Assembly (NCBI GenBank): GCA_007026445.1
Contig: VDMD01000037.1
Span: 124,001 to 188,000, forward strand
DNA: 64,000 nucleotides
Source: Schizophyllum amplum
Lineage: Eukaryota; Basidiomycota; Agaricomycetes; Agaricales; Schizophyllaceae
Reading direction: 5' to 3'
Of the stretch, positions 44,147 to 54,381 are shown piece after piece. The notes under the pieces are model-generated. The model did no database searches and was not told where the DNA came from. It saw only the letters and a list, made by a program, of their open reading frames with translations. The position numbers were made by a program, and so were the translations under genes. Numbering within the stretch: the stretch's first letter is position 1; the number at the start of each line of letters is the position of its first letter.

Positions 44147-45366
44147 CTATGAGAACTCATCGTTCCTCTTCTTCATACCGTACTCCCGCTTCCTCGGCTT
44201 CTCCGTGTCTGAACGGACGGCGTAGGTCAAGCCGAGGGGCGTGCCCGACGCGAGGGAGAGGCCGTTGAGCTCGTTGAGCGCCGCGGTGGCGGCATCGACG
44301 GTTTTGAAATCGACCCAGCCGTTGCCCTTGAGCCTCTTCTGTTCCGTGCGGACTGTAAGGAGGGTCAGTCAGAAGAAGTCGCAAAAGCAGGTAGACATGC
44401 GCGTAAGGGAGACAAAAAGCAGGATGTGCAAAGGATTACAGGACGTCGCGAGGCATGTTGGCCGAACAAGAACGTTTGACAACTAGATGAACATAGCGAT
44501 GATACGCACAGAAGTAGATGCTGAAGATGTCGTTCTTGTACTTGCTGAAGGCCTCGTGCAACTCCTCCTCAGGGCCCTTCATGCCGAAGAAGTACAATTT
44601 GCTGGACGGCATATCTGAGCGGCGGGCGCTACCCCTGATGTTGGACTGGGCGTAGTCGAGGCGCATGCGGCGGTTACGCAGCCAGATGGCAGACTGCATG
44701 TGGTCCTCCATGGCACGCTGATGCAAGTCAGCCATGGCTACCGCAATGGGTTCTTGGTAGCTCACCTTCGCTGACTCTATGTCCTTATACTGCACGTGGC
44801 AGAAGCCGCGTGCCGTACCGTCAGTGTTCACACCTAACCAGGGCATTAGATACAACTCTTAGTGAGATAGGAAGAGATACGCACCGGGACGGGTGTTCTC
44901 AATCTCTCCGTACGGTGAGAAGACCTCAACGATTTCCTCCTCGGTGCAGTCGTACGGAATGTTGCCCACAAAGAGACACCTATGTGGGTTCGGGTTCTGA
45001 TTCCGCGGAGGACGTGACTCTGAACAAAATGCCTCGTCAGTCGAAGAACACCTTCGAACGGAAGCATAACAACGCACCCCGCCCGGCCCTCTCCCGAGGC
45101 TGCCTGAACCCCTGCTCCTCCGACTGCAGCGGCGCCTGGTCCTCCGGGTTCGGTCCCCGGTGAAGCTGCGGCGCGGCTCCGTCGTTGAAGTGCTGCTCGT
45201 TGTACACGGCCCGGCTCGTGGAGAGCATCCTGTACGCGTTCTGCAACGCGACCGCGCGGCAATTGCGCGATATAGCGAGCGCATTGCGCGTTGCCGCGGT
45301 CGGCGGCGGGAACGCACAGGCGATGCGGGCGGACTGAGGAACGAGGGAGGCGGCGGCGCGGAACAT
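44147..45366 (-). CDS. mitochondrial RNA-binding protein with two RRMs
   Basis: Exons 45366-45078, 45019-44885, 44833-44510 and 44352-44147 give 317 residues. The N-terminus MFRAAASLVPQSARIACAFP followed by RMLSTSRAVYNEQ is a clear mitochondrial presequence with a plausible processing site. RRM1 (residues about 107-190) starts CLFVGNIPYDCTEEEIVEVF and carries RGFCHVQYKD. RRM2 (about 220-300) starts KLYFFGMKGPEEELHEAF and carries GNGWVDFKTVDAATAALNEL. Single-strand RNA binding in mitochondria is the likely role. An upstream in-frame ATG at 45459 exists, but 45366 gives the better presequence. Confidence 0.8.
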
Positions 45367-45700
45367 TTTGGCGTGCGGGAAGAAAGGGCTGAAAGTCTCG
45401 ACCGCGCGGGGAAATTTTGGTGAACATGTTTTGTGGCGCCGTGTGAAATTGGCCGGCATCGGCCGGATAATACTCAGCGGCGGCGAGAAATTCCTCTTTT
45501 CCGAATCCTATTCCATTCGTGGTCTCCATCCATAGGCGCCTCAAGGGTAGTGTCCTGTCCACATCATTTGTGTGACGTGAGGTCTGTGAACAGCATTCCT
45601 TCGCTGAGAACAGCCCAGACTGGCAGCCGACTTGGATGGTTGTGACTCTTACTATTCGCGACCAGCGGCATCTGAAATGACTACAAGTTTGACACGACTT

Positions 45701-46134
45701 TTAATTTCTAACCCTCCGAATGCAGAACTGCGAACTCAGCCTGTTCAACTCCTCGAGATCTGAATCCATACGCGTCTTGGGCTCTCTGACGACAACTCCG
45801 ACAGCGCTGAGTCGGCCCTTGACAAGACTCCAAGCTTCCTTCGAGATTTGGACGCGCGCCGAACCATCTGTGGTGGCGATGTGCGTATAGAGGGAGATCC
45901 TATTGACAGGAGCTTCGAAGTACGTGGATGCAATTCCAACAGCACGCTGTAGGACAATCAGTAACTGCTTGTGATTTACAGTCGACCCAGAGCTTTGCAG
46001 TCAGCGAGACAGCTCCGGGGGGAGACGCGCACCTCGTAAGTCTCCGGGACGGACGAGATGAGGGTCTTGTACTCGTCTGCGAAGAGGAACAGCCCGTCGA
46101 GGTTGGCGAGCACGCTGGCGCTGTTGTGGGCCAT
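45701..46134 (-). CDS. family 2 member 1: small unknown protein
   Basis: Exon 1 46134-46033 is 34 codons (FLFADEYKTLISSVPETYE at its end). A phase-0 intron 46032-45947 follows, then exon 2 45946-45701, for 115 residues. Exon 2 contains GIASTYFEAPVNRISLYTHI and RVQISKEAWSLVKGRL. Two further loci (54382-54934 and 55398-56636) share the plan and these motifs. A TATA box (TATAAAG at 46252-46246) lies 112 bp upstream of the ATG. The right-hand end of the retrotransposon's left LTR begins 231 bp upstream of the ATG. No signal peptide or span. I do not recognise the family. Confidence 0.7.
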
Positions 46135-46245
46135 CTGTGGCGTTGGCAAGGTCAGTTTGTAAATATTGAATGGTGACCGACTTGACTGACTGGTGCAGTA
46201 AGCAGGGAGTTGAGGAGATGGGAGACTTCCGGATGTTTTGCGCGC

Positions 46246-46252
46246 CTTTATA
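46246..46252 (-). promoter_or_regulatory. TATA box of family 2 member 1
   Basis: The coding strand reads CGGTATAAAGG, 112 bp upstream of the ATG. The same context and the same distance are found upstream of member 2. Confidence 0.7.
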
Positions 46253-46364
46253 CCGTAAGTTCCATCTGCCACGAAATCGCGACAAAGGCCATCGAACAAA
46301 GGAGCGCTCCCTTTCGTTCCCTCTCGAATCACTTCTTTCATCAAAAGCGGCTCTGGGGCGGCTC

Positions 46365-46565
46365 TGTAAGCTGGCTGCGTGCTCTGGGCGGTCTGCGGTG
46401 ACCCTCGGACTCTGAGATGGTGGCCGAAAGCTGACTGTATAACTCGTGTACGTAGGAACATGGAAGTACGAGATAAGACAAGGCCTGCCATATCGGGAAC
46501 AATGTACACGTGCTCAGACGGCCGTAAATACGGAATCCAAGCGTAGCCCGCAACGAGGCCCTACA
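46365..46565 (-). repeat. 3' LTR of the Ty3 element
   Basis: 201 bp, TG...CA ends, appearing identical to the copy at 53942-54142. Element transcription runs on the minus strand, so this is the 3' LTR. Confidence 0.95.
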
Positions 46566-46581
46566 TCTCCTCCCCACTTTT
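46566..46581 (-). promoter_or_regulatory. polypurine tract of the Ty3 element
   Basis: The coding strand reads AAAAGTGGGGAGGAGA immediately before the 3' LTR, the plus-strand DNA primer site of LTR retrotransposons. Confidence 0.85.
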
Positions 46582-46658
46582 AAATGTGCACCCTCCGTGG
46601 TGCACCTGCACAACACCCAAGCAAAGAATCAAACCACACACAGAAAAAAATCGCCTCC

Positions 46659-49600
46659 TCACTCGTCCTGCTCCTCCACAGCCTCTGCATCCTCCCTGTC
46701 CACGAACTCTGTCACCTGCAACTTCGTCTGCGACCGCGCATAGTATGGGATGAGGCGGAAGGCAGCGTATTTGAGACGGGAGACCGCGCCGTCGACCTCA
46801 GCGAGTCGGTAAGCTCCTCCCCGCGTGCGCTTGATAACGACCATGGGACCAATATACCGCGGCATCCACTTCGGACTGTCGTGTTTGCCGTACCGCTTGT
46901 TCTTGACGAGAACGAGCTGACCCGGCTGGAAGTCGTAATCGTGAATACGCTTCTCGCTTCGGTGCTGGAACTCCTGGATGGACTTGTAGCGGGCGGCAAC
47001 AACACGGTCGTAGATCTCGGCCAGATCCTCCTCGCGCTTCTCGAGCTGACGGGCACGGTAGGCGATAAGCTCGGCGCGCGACATCCTCTCCATGACGGGC
47101 GACATCATCCACGTAGCCTCGGTAATGTCGAAGGGAAACAGCGGCTCCGTTCCGTGAGCCATTTGGTAAGGCGATAGGCCTGTCGAGCGCTTGATGGTCG
47201 TGCGCTCGGCCCAGAAAACGTATGGTGCGTGATGCTGAATCTTCGCCAGGTTCCCCTCGCATACGCGGATGAGCGCTTCACGGACGTCGCGATGTGGTCT
47301 CTCGATGACGCCGTTTGCCTGCGAGTTGTAGGCCGAGATGCGGATGTGATGAATCTTATACTTCGCGGCGAGCCACTCGATTGCGGCGATCATAGCTGGT
47401 CCGTTGTCGCTGACGATCTCCTCCACAGCGCCCCATCGGCACAGGACCTCCTCAAACAGCCATCTCCCGACCGTCTGTCCCGTCTCCTTCGTCAATCCCC
47501 TCCACTCCGGCCAACCGGTAAGGCTACACCTCCCGTGCACGATGTAGCGCCAGCCTCCGCTCGACTTCTTGGGCAAGAAGAATGTGTCGACGTGGATCTT
47601 GCGGAAGAGACCACCCGGCATGACGACGACCGGCGGAATGACGACCTTGGCGAGCTCGCGCGTCTGACAGACATGGCATGTATCGACGTACCACTTGACG
47701 TCGGCCTCGAGCGTCGGCCACCAGAAGCGATCTGCGATGCGGCGGCGCGTCTGCCAGTAGAGTTTGTGGTCGAGGTCATCGTGCGCCTGCCGGATAATGC
47801 GGAGGCGATCTGCGTATTCGATGACGAGCTGATGCCGGCCTTGTGGTTCACGTCGGAAGAGACGGCCTCCGCGGACGAAGAATCGCGATGCGCGCTTGAC
47901 GAAGCGTTCCCTCTCCTTCCCCTCCATCTTCCCCGGCACCTCCAGCGTCTCCAAAAACCCCTTCACCTTCACCAGCTCCTCGTCCTTTGCCTCGCCCTCC
48001 TTCGTTCTCGGCAGTCCCTCGTCCTCTGCCATCCCTCTTCCTCCCTCTCCTTCACCGAATCCTCCCACGGCAAATGCCCAGCCCGTCTTCGCAAACGCGC
48101 CCTCGCGCTCCCAAACGATCCCCTCCATCTTCGTCACCCCTGAATCCTTCCCCTCGTTCCCTCGCTCCCCAATGTTCGTCGTCGTGTAAATAGCGGTATT
48201 CTTGTTTTTAGTCGAAATATTGTTGTTGTTCTTGTTGTATGCGTTGTTCTTGTCTATGCTGTTCTCGTGAATGTCGTCCATAGCGTGCGTGGCGGCGCTG
48301 AGAGCGATGTTCTTCGGCCTGACTGCCTGATCTCCCTTCAACCCAGCCTCCTCCGTGATGCCCGACCGATCCTGCTTTCCTTCGACGTGATCCCCTCCTC
48401 CTCTCGCGATGCTCTGCGCAACCCAAACTCCGCACCCTAATATCTCGTCCACCCATTCCTCCGCATCGTCCTCATACACCTCGTCGTCCGTCGCCCTCCT
48501 CCTCGATAGTCCATCGGCGGCGCCATGCTGCGCGGCTGGCACGTGCTTGAGCTCGAAGTTGAACATCAGAATCGCGGCGATCCAACGATTCATCGGGGCG
48601 TTCGGATGGACGTCGGGGTTATTGAGCATGCCCTTGATGTAGCGCGCGTCGACTTCGAGTGTGAACGTAGGTAGGCCGACAATGTAGAGCTTGACGCTGT
48701 TGATGGCTCGAAAGACGCCGTAAAGCTCGAGCTTCGCCTGTGAGTACTTGCTCTCGCGTTCGTTCCACGTTATTGAGCCAAATCGCGCGGGTCGTCGTCG
48801 CTGTTGATCGTCGAGCTGCAGAAGAATGTAGCCGACAGCGATGTGTGACGAGTCGACCGCGAGAATGACACCTTCGGGCCGTCTATAGTCAATAGGCCGA
48901 ATTGCGCCGCACTTCTTCACCGCCTGTTTCGTCTCCTCCATCGCGTCCTCCTCCTCCTTCTCCCACTTGAACTCGACACCCTTCCTCGTCAACTCCGTCA
49001 ATGGCCCCGTGATCTCCGCCAACTTCCAGATCCACAACCTGGCCACTCCAACCGTTCCCAGAAATCCTCGAACCTCGGACACCGACGTGCAAGGCGGCCA
49101 AGTCATGATCTTCGTAATCATAGACTCGTCCGGGAGGCGGCCCTCGTACGTGCATTTCTGCCCGACGATGACAACCTCCGGCTGCCCGAGCGACATCTTC
49201 GGCACCGAGATCGTAACTCCCGCATGCTTGAAGCGATGGAGAACGCGGTTGACATCTTGAAGATGCTCCCAGACGAAGCGCCGTACGCCGGGATGACCAG
49301 GTACGCACTCGTAGTTGCCGTCCGGGAGCTCGTACCGTGTGCGAGGACCTAGAACACAAACATCGTCAGAGTAATTGGGCGCTATGCCGGTCTCATGCTG
49401 TAAAAGAAAAGCAACATCAGCATGAAAGATTGCAAACGAGCCTGTCCAGCCCTGCGGCAAGACGCGTTGACGATAAGTCTTCGTGTCAGGACCCATGAAC
49501 GTCGTGAGGTCGCGGTCGCGGGCGTCGATGATATGGTGGTTATACCCGCCTAGAATGTCGAGACCCGTGTAGATGGATCTGCCCGCGCACTGCTCCGCGT

Positions 49601-52600
49601 AGTGGTCGACGAACGGTGGGACCCCAGTGTCGCGAACAGTCACGGCGTTGAGCGGTCGCATGTTATGGACAAGACGAATGTCGCCGTTTTTCTTTGCGAC
49701 CGCGAGCCATGTCGTCATGTACGCGCTGTTGGAGAGCTCGATGGTGCCGTTGGCGATCCGAGTGTTGATGATCTCCTGCACCTTGTCGGTAAGCGCGGGT
49801 GCTGTCGCTCGATTGCGCTCTCGGTAGGCGTCGTGGGGAACTGTAGGAATACGTGCGTGAGTGAAATAATCATCTCGAAACCTCCCCTGCTCCTTCTCCG
49901 TCCACGCCAACGCGCTCTCGTTGTTTAGCAAAACCGCTTTCGCGATCTCCCTCTCCGCCGGCCATAAGAACGAGTTGTTGTCTATGCCAATATCGTCTAG
50001 GCGGGCCTGCGTAAGCCGTTCGCCGGGCTTGAACGGTTCTGGCTTGAGTGACAGGGCCGGTAACGTCAGGAGCGGGTCCTCGGGAAAGCGGCGTTGAACC
50101 TTGAAGTCCTCGGGTGTCGTAGTCGGGACCGGTAGAACACGATTTTTGACCTTCTTGTAAGCAAAGACGCAGGCAGTACGATCCCAGTCGAATGTCGTCT
50201 TCAATAGATAGCCGAGAGGTTGTGGTTCAGGCGTATAGCATGCTGTTGCTGGTCGTGACGACTGAACTGCAGAATAGATAGAAGTGTTAGCCACAGAAAC
50301 GGTTGCTGCGCGCATGCTAGAAGCAATAGCGGAGCCTCCTCGACGTCCAAAACCCATCATAGAAGCCAGAAATGCAAAACTCCTCGTCTCTCCATCCTTG
50401 CCACTCGTTCGTGCCCGTGTATGCACCCATCGAGGCGACTCGATCCCCGCCGGATCGTGCACCTTCACCTGCACTGCTCCTCGCGCAGACTCGCGCATAC
50501 CCATCTGAACCGACTTCTGCCACGGCCTGCCGAGCAGTAAACGGTAAGGCGCGTCGGTCACGACGTACGCGTTGACTGAGGTGCACAGTCCATCCACAAA
50601 AACCTTCGCACCCTCCGCGCAACCCAAGACCTGCTCCCAACTGCCGTTCGCGCACTGCATCCGTAAGACACGCGCTGTGTTCAATGGTAAGCCCAGCTCC
50701 TGCCACAAGTCCTTCCGCATCACGACAATCTCGGACCCGTGGTCGAGCAACGCATCCTCCTCGTGTCCGTTCGCAAACACGACCCGAATCTCCCGAAGCG
50801 GCGTGACAAAGTCGACGACCGACTGAGCTGCCGCTGAAGCAACCAGCGGTCTTCCCTCATCCTCGCCGGCAGTATTCGAAGCTCGAACGACGCGGGTGAA
50901 GTTCGTCATCTCCTTCCGTAGTTCGCCGCTTACTGCAAGCAGATCCCCTACCGGCACTGCAACGACAGCGTCGCATATGCGTTGACGAAGTTCTGCCGCT
51001 ATGCCGGGACGCGATGCACGACTTTGGTACGTGTAGGCGGGCTGGGTGGCTGGCCTTGCATCGTCCGCTCGATCATCGGCACCTAGTGAGTCAGCGTGAA
51101 CACGAGTGGTGGCCTCTTTAGTCGCCTTCGGCGCCTCTCCCCCTTCTGCTTCGACACCTCGCTCTTCTCCGCTCGCTCGAGCTTGCGCTCTCGTCACTGC
51201 AAGTCCTCGTGCTTCGCCTGCATCCTCTATTGCTTCGTCTCCATCCTCTCCCTGCTGCAACTCGATGAATGCCTCCCAGACAATGCCCTCCGAGTCCGTG
51301 TCACTCTCGTCCCCGTTGAACTCGTCATGTCCCTCGGTATCCCTGCCAGGCTCCTTGAGAGCATCATCCTGTATCTCCTCGATGACGGCGTGCGTGTCCG
51401 CGGTCGGAAGCGGCTCGCAGTGAATGAAGGATGCGCGCGCAACGTTGGCGGGAGCCGGCGGCTGTGGCTGTATAGGCGGTTCCGGACGGATAACCAGCGG
51501 TCCGTTGTACTGTACATCGACCTCCGCCTTCAATCCACCGCGTCCTGGGTGCCGTACGCGTTGCCCGCGCAATTCGGAAGGGAGCTCGCATTCGAGCGGG
51601 AAATATATGATGTCGCGCTCGCCCCGAACTACGCGTCCTGCGTTGATGTAGGCCTGAAGCTCCTGGCACTGGTTCTTCATGTGGAAAGGGTCGTCACAGA
51701 AGAAGCAGAGTTCCGACCTAGGTGGCGCGCCGTAAGCCGGACCAGCACGGTAAGGGCGTTGCTGCTGGTAATAGGACGATCCCGTGCGCTGCTGGTAGGT
51801 CGTAGACTGCTGATAGGGCGGATGCGCGTGTTGCTGCTGTTGATAAGGTGACCCTGCGCGAGGCTGCTGGCGGTAGTAATATGCATTCGCGGTCGGAACG
51901 GGCGTATACGGATTGTATGGTTGCGCCGAGGAGTACGGTGGATACGGCGGCGACGTTGCATATGGAGGCGCGTAAGGATGAGGTGGTGGTGGCGGATATG
52001 CGCCCGCTGGTCCCGAATAAGCAGTCGTTGGCGCTGAGTACACGCTCGACGGTGCGGCATAATAGGTGTCGGCCTGCAGTGACGACGAGTACGGTGCCGG
52101 TACGGACGGAGGCGGGTGCTGTGCTGGTGCTGGTACAGTCACCGCCGATTCGGCGACACGGGGAGCTGGGATGTGGTCGGCCATGCGCGGAACCAGCGTG
52201 ACGAGCTGCGCATATGCCGCCGCATACGCGATATCCGTGACCTTCAGTTTCTCCAGGCGAGCAGCCAGCGCGTCGATGTCGCTGATCTGCGGCACTCGGT
52301 CGACCACCTTCGTCCGCACCTCTGCATGCGCGCCCTTCTTCTCCTTTGTCTTCACAAAAACCTCCTCCTCAGACTCGTCCCTCGCGTCGTCCTCGTCCGA
52401 CGAGTCCTCCTTCTTCACTGGCGACGGGGCCCTCAACTTCGCCACTTGTGCCTTGGCCTTCAGCCTAGCAATGTCCCTCTCCCAACGATTCTCGTCCGGG
52501 TTAGCATCGTACGCGTCTTCCGAGAATAAAATTTTGCTCGCAGAACGCACCTGATCAACGGATGGATAATACCGGATGTCGTAGTTTGTGTCCTTCCTGT

Positions 52601-53822
52601 TCATGACGAGGTAGTTCTTGAGGGCTTGCTGCGTGATGTCGGGTAGACCGCCGAAGAAGTACCGGTTCGCCTCTTGCTGACTGATATGACCCTCCGAGAG
52701 CAGATACTTCGCCGCAGGCTTGAAGCGACGGTACCACTCCATGATGTCGCCGTGAGTCTTCGTCGGTAGCTGTGCGTTGAGTGCCGACATGTTCTGCAGT
52801 TGAATCACGGAGTAGCGTGTCCCCTTGCGAGCGCCAGGGTACGAGTCGTAGATGGCGTCCTTGTAGTCTTCCCATGTCTTCGACCGATCCACGTACTCGT
52901 CGACGGCCCTCCAAAACTGCTTCGTCCGTTCGGAGTCGAGAAAGCGTGTGACATGCCGCTTTTTCGCCTGGTCGTCGGCCTGGTAGTCGCTGATAGCCGC
53001 CTCGTACTCCGTGAAGAAGTCATTAAGATCGCCGGCTGTCCCCTTGAAGGTCCGCGCGTGTTTCGAAGTCGGAGCTGGGAAGTCAGCAAGACTTTTCTTC
53101 GGTGGTGCGGACATAACAGGCAAAACAGGGGATGCAACTGGTGAAGAGAGAGCAACAGTAGAGGGTGAAGATGGGCTGTAAGATGTGGACTGTGGTAGAG
53201 GTAGCGGAATGGAAAGGGGTAACGGCGACGGGGTCAAACGCGGTGTGTGGCGTGTCGACGGAATGATGGGCGATGTTGGGCGTGGACTGATATGTATAGG
53301 TGGTTTGGGGGTTGTGTGATGCGAAGAGGAGACGCTTAAAAGCGGTGATGAAGGAAGTGGTGGCGATGCAATGTCAAAAAGCGATGGTTGGAAGGGGTCA
53401 GAAGAAAATGCGTCAGTGACTGCTAAAGTATCCGAGAAAGATGGAATGGGGGTAAGTTCGGATAGTCGAAATGGTGGTAGGTCGAATGGGGAACGATCTC
53501 CTTCGTCTTCGCTGTCCTCGTCGGCGGCGACTTGAGAAATGATCTGTTCGAGTGATTTGATCTTGCGCGTCCGTCGTCGCGCCGGTGGAAGCTCAAGCTC
53601 CTCAGCTGGTATGTCCCTAAGTCTCGAAGAAGCCCTAGATGGTGCCGGTGGTGGGTCTCGCGCTATACTCGTGTTCCGACCTCGTGTTACTGAGCGCGCG
53701 CGTCCTCTTGAAGGTCCTGCAATCGGCTGTTGTCCGCTCGGAGCCAGCGCTGTCCCGTCAATCTCCTCGTACCGGCGTACTCGCTGCTGAATGTCCTGAA
53801 AAGCCTTTCTGCGTGAAGCCAC
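46659..53822 (-). CDS. Ty3/gypsy Gag-Pol polyprotein, 2387 residues, single frame
   Basis: An uninterrupted frame encodes Gag and Pol without a frameshift or stop between them. In order: a long Pro/Ser-rich N-terminus, a Gag region (about 250-480), a CCHC knuckle near residue 710 (CFFCDDPFHMKNQC), and a protease near 1027 with DHG where DSG or DTG is usual. Reverse transcriptase follows, with YSDD near 1485, then RNase H near 1654. An Asn/Lys-rich linker near 1870 comes next. Integrase has an HHCC zinc domain near 2017 (HDDLDHKLYW to CHVC) and DDE residues near 2077, 2135 and 2170. A GPF/Y-like C-terminus (RYIGPMVVIKR) follows. The order RT-RH-IN defines Ty3/gypsy. No chromodomain is evident. 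Confidence 0.95.
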   Translation of the reverse strand: MASRRKAFQDIQQRVRRYEEIDGTALAPSGQQPIAGPSRGRARSVTRGRNTSIARDPPPAPSRASSRLRDIPAEELELPPARRRTRKIKSLEQIISQVAADEDSEDEGDRSPFDLPPFRLSELTPIPSFSDTLAVTDAFSSDPFQPSLFDIASPPLPSSPLLSVSSSHHTTPKPPIHISPRPTSPIIPSTRHTPRLTPSPLPLSIPLPLPQSTSYSPSSPSTVALSSPVASPVLPVMSAPPKKSLADFPAPTSKHARTFKGTAGDLNDFFTEYEAAISDYQADDQAKKRHVTRFLDSERTKQFWRAVDEYVDRSKTWEDYKDAIYDSYPGARKGTRYSVIQLQNMSALNAQLPTKTHGDIMEWYRRFKPAAKYLLSEGHISQQEANRYFFGGLPDITQQALKNYLVMNRKDTNYDIRYYPSVDQVRSASKILFSEDAYDANPDENRWERDIARLKAKAQVAKLRAPSPVKKEDSSDEDDARDESEEEVFVKTKEKKGAHAEVRTKVVDRVPQISDIDALAARLEKLKVTDIAYAAAYAQLVTLVPRMADHIPAPRVAESAVTVPAPAQHPPPSVPAPYSSSLQADTYYAAPSSVYSAPTTAYSGPAGAYPPPPPHPYAPPYATSPPYPPYSSAQPYNPYTPVPTANAYYYRQQPRAGSPYQQQQHAHPPYQQSTTYQQRTGSSYYQQQRPYRAGPAYGAPPRSELCFFCDDPFHMKNQCQELQAYINAGRVVRGERDIIYFPLECELPSELRGQRVRHPGRGGLKAEVDVQYNGPLVIRPEPPIQPQPPAPANVARASFIHCEPLPTADTHAVIEEIQDDALKEPGRDTEGHDEFNGDESDTDSEGIVWEAFIELQQGEDGDEAIEDAGEARGLAVTRAQARASGEERGVEAEGGEAPKATKEATTRVHADSLGADDRADDARPATQPAYTYQSRASRPGIAAELRQRICDAVVAVPVGDLLAVSGELRKEMTNFTRVVRASNTAGEDEGRPLVASAAAQSVVDFVTPLREIRVVFANGHEEDALLDHGSEIVVMRKDLWQELGLPLNTARVLRMQCANGSWEQVLGCAEGAKVFVDGLCTSVNAYVVTDAPYRLLLGRPWQKSVQMGMRESARGAVQVKVHDPAGIESPRWVHTRARTSGKDGETRSFAFLASMMGFGRRGGSAIASSMRAATVSVANTSIYSAVQSSRPATACYTPEPQPLGYLLKTTFDWDRTACVFAYKKVKNRVLPVPTTTPEDFKVQRRFPEDPLLTLPALSLKPEPFKPGERLTQARLDDIGIDNNSFLWPAEREIAKAVLLNNESALAWTEKEQGRFRDDYFTHARIPTVPHDAYRERNRATAPALTDKVQEIINTRIANGTIELSNSAYMTTWLAVAKKNGDIRLVHNMRPLNAVTVRDTGVPPFVDHYAEQCAGRSIYTGLDILGGYNHHIIDARDRDLTTFMGPDTKTYRQRVLPQGWTGSFAIFHADVAFLLQHETGIAPNYSDDVCVLGPRTRYELPDGNYECVPGHPGVRRFVWEHLQDVNRVLHRFKHAGVTISVPKMSLGQPEVVIVGQKCTYEGRLPDESMITKIMTWPPCTSVSEVRGFLGTVGVARLWIWKLAEITGPLTELTRKGVEFKWEKEEEDAMEETKQAVKKCGAIRPIDYRRPEGVILAVDSSHIAVGYILLQLDDQQRRRPARFGSITWNERESKYSQAKLELYGVFRAINSVKLYIVGLPTFTLEVDARYIKGMLNNPDVHPNAPMNRWIAAILMFNFELKHVPAAQHGAADGLSRRRATDDEVYEDDAEEWVDEILGCGVWVAQSIARGGGDHVEGKQDRSGITEEAGLKGDQAVRPKNIALSAATHAMDDIHENSIDKNNAYNKNNNNISTKNKNTAIYTTTNIGERGNEGKDSGVTKMEGIVWEREGAFAKTGWAFAVGGFGEGEGGRGMAEDEGLPRTKEGEAKDEELVKVKGFLETLEVPGKMEGKERERFVKRASRFFVRGGRLFRREPQGRHQLVIEYADRLRIIRQAHDDLDHKLYWQTRRRIADRFWWPTLEADVKWYVDTCHVCQTRELAKVVIPPVVVMPGGLFRKIHVDTFFLPKKSSGGWRYIVHGRCSLTGWPEWRGLTKETGQTVGRWLFEEVLCRWGAVEEIVSDNGPAMIAAIEWLAAKYKIHHIRISAYNSQANGVIERPHRDVREALIRVCEGNLAKIQHHAPYVFWAERTTIKRSTGLSPYQMAHGTEPLFPFDITEATWMMSPVMERMSRAELIAYRARQLEKREEDLAEIYDRVVAARYKSIQEFQHRSEKRIHDYDFQPGQLVLVKNKRYGKHDSPKWMPRYIGPMVVIKRTRGGAYRLAEVDGAVSRLKYAAFRLIPYYARSQTKLQVTEFVDREDAEAVEEQDE

Positions 53823-53922
53823 GATGCCTCGCGAACAACGCGTGTAACGATGTCAGCGAAATCAGAAAAAATGGAAACGTATCTCGATCAAAAACTGTGT
53901 CCTCGTCTTGTCACCCAACCAC

Positions 53923-53939
53923 CCTCGCGGTGGGCTCCA
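53923..53939 (-). promoter_or_regulatory. tRNA primer-binding site of the Ty3 element
   Basis: The coding strand reads TGGAGCCCACCGCGAGG two bases after the 5' LTR. It begins with TGG, complementary to a tRNA CCA end. The tRNA was not identified. Confidence 0.65.
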
Positions 53940-53941
53940 AA

Positions 53942-54142
53942 TGTAAGCTGGCTGCGTGCTCTGGGCGGTCTGCGGTGACCCTCGGACTCTGAGATGGTGG
54001 CCGAAAGCTGACTGTATAACTCGTGTACGTAGGAACATGGAAGTACGAGATAAGACAAGGCCTGCCATATCGGGAACAATGTACACGTGCTCAGACGGCC
54101 GTAAATACGGAATCCAAGCGTAGCCCGCAACGAGGCCCTACA
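53942..54142 (-). repeat. 5' LTR of the Ty3 element
   Basis: 201 bp with TG...CA ends, matching the 3' LTR at 46365-46565 by eye. It would contain the element's promoter. Confidence 0.95.
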
Positions 54143-54381
54143 GCTCCTTCTGTCATTGAGGCTTGTCTTCTATGGCTCGACGCCTGTACTCCTTTGTTGC
54201 TTCAACGCTTGTTGCCAGTATGGTCCACGACGGCGCGACGTGTCCAGATGCGCCTTCGATGGAGCAGAAAGGTAGACAAAGATATCAAAGCTATACTATA
54301 CCACCGCATATCCCCCTCCGAGCGCACCGCCAGCTTCTATCCGGCAACAAGGACGCCTTCAAGCTTCAGGGCCCAAGCCGC

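Larger units (their letters stand above)
46365..54142 (-). mobile_element. Ty3/gypsy LTR retrotransposon, apparently complete
   Basis: The element runs from 46365 to 54142 with 201-bp LTRs at both ends, each beginning TGTAAG and ending CCTACA, and no difference was seen between them by eye. The four bases outside the element are GCTC on both sides, read as the target duplication. A primer-binding site (TGGAGCCCACCGCGAGG, coding strand, 53939-53923) lies two bases inside the 5' LTR. A polypurine tract (AAAAGTGGGGAGGAGA) directly precedes the 3' LTR at 46581-46566. One long open frame fills the interior. Everything seen is consistent with a recent, possibly active insertion between two members of family 2. 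Confidence 0.95.
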
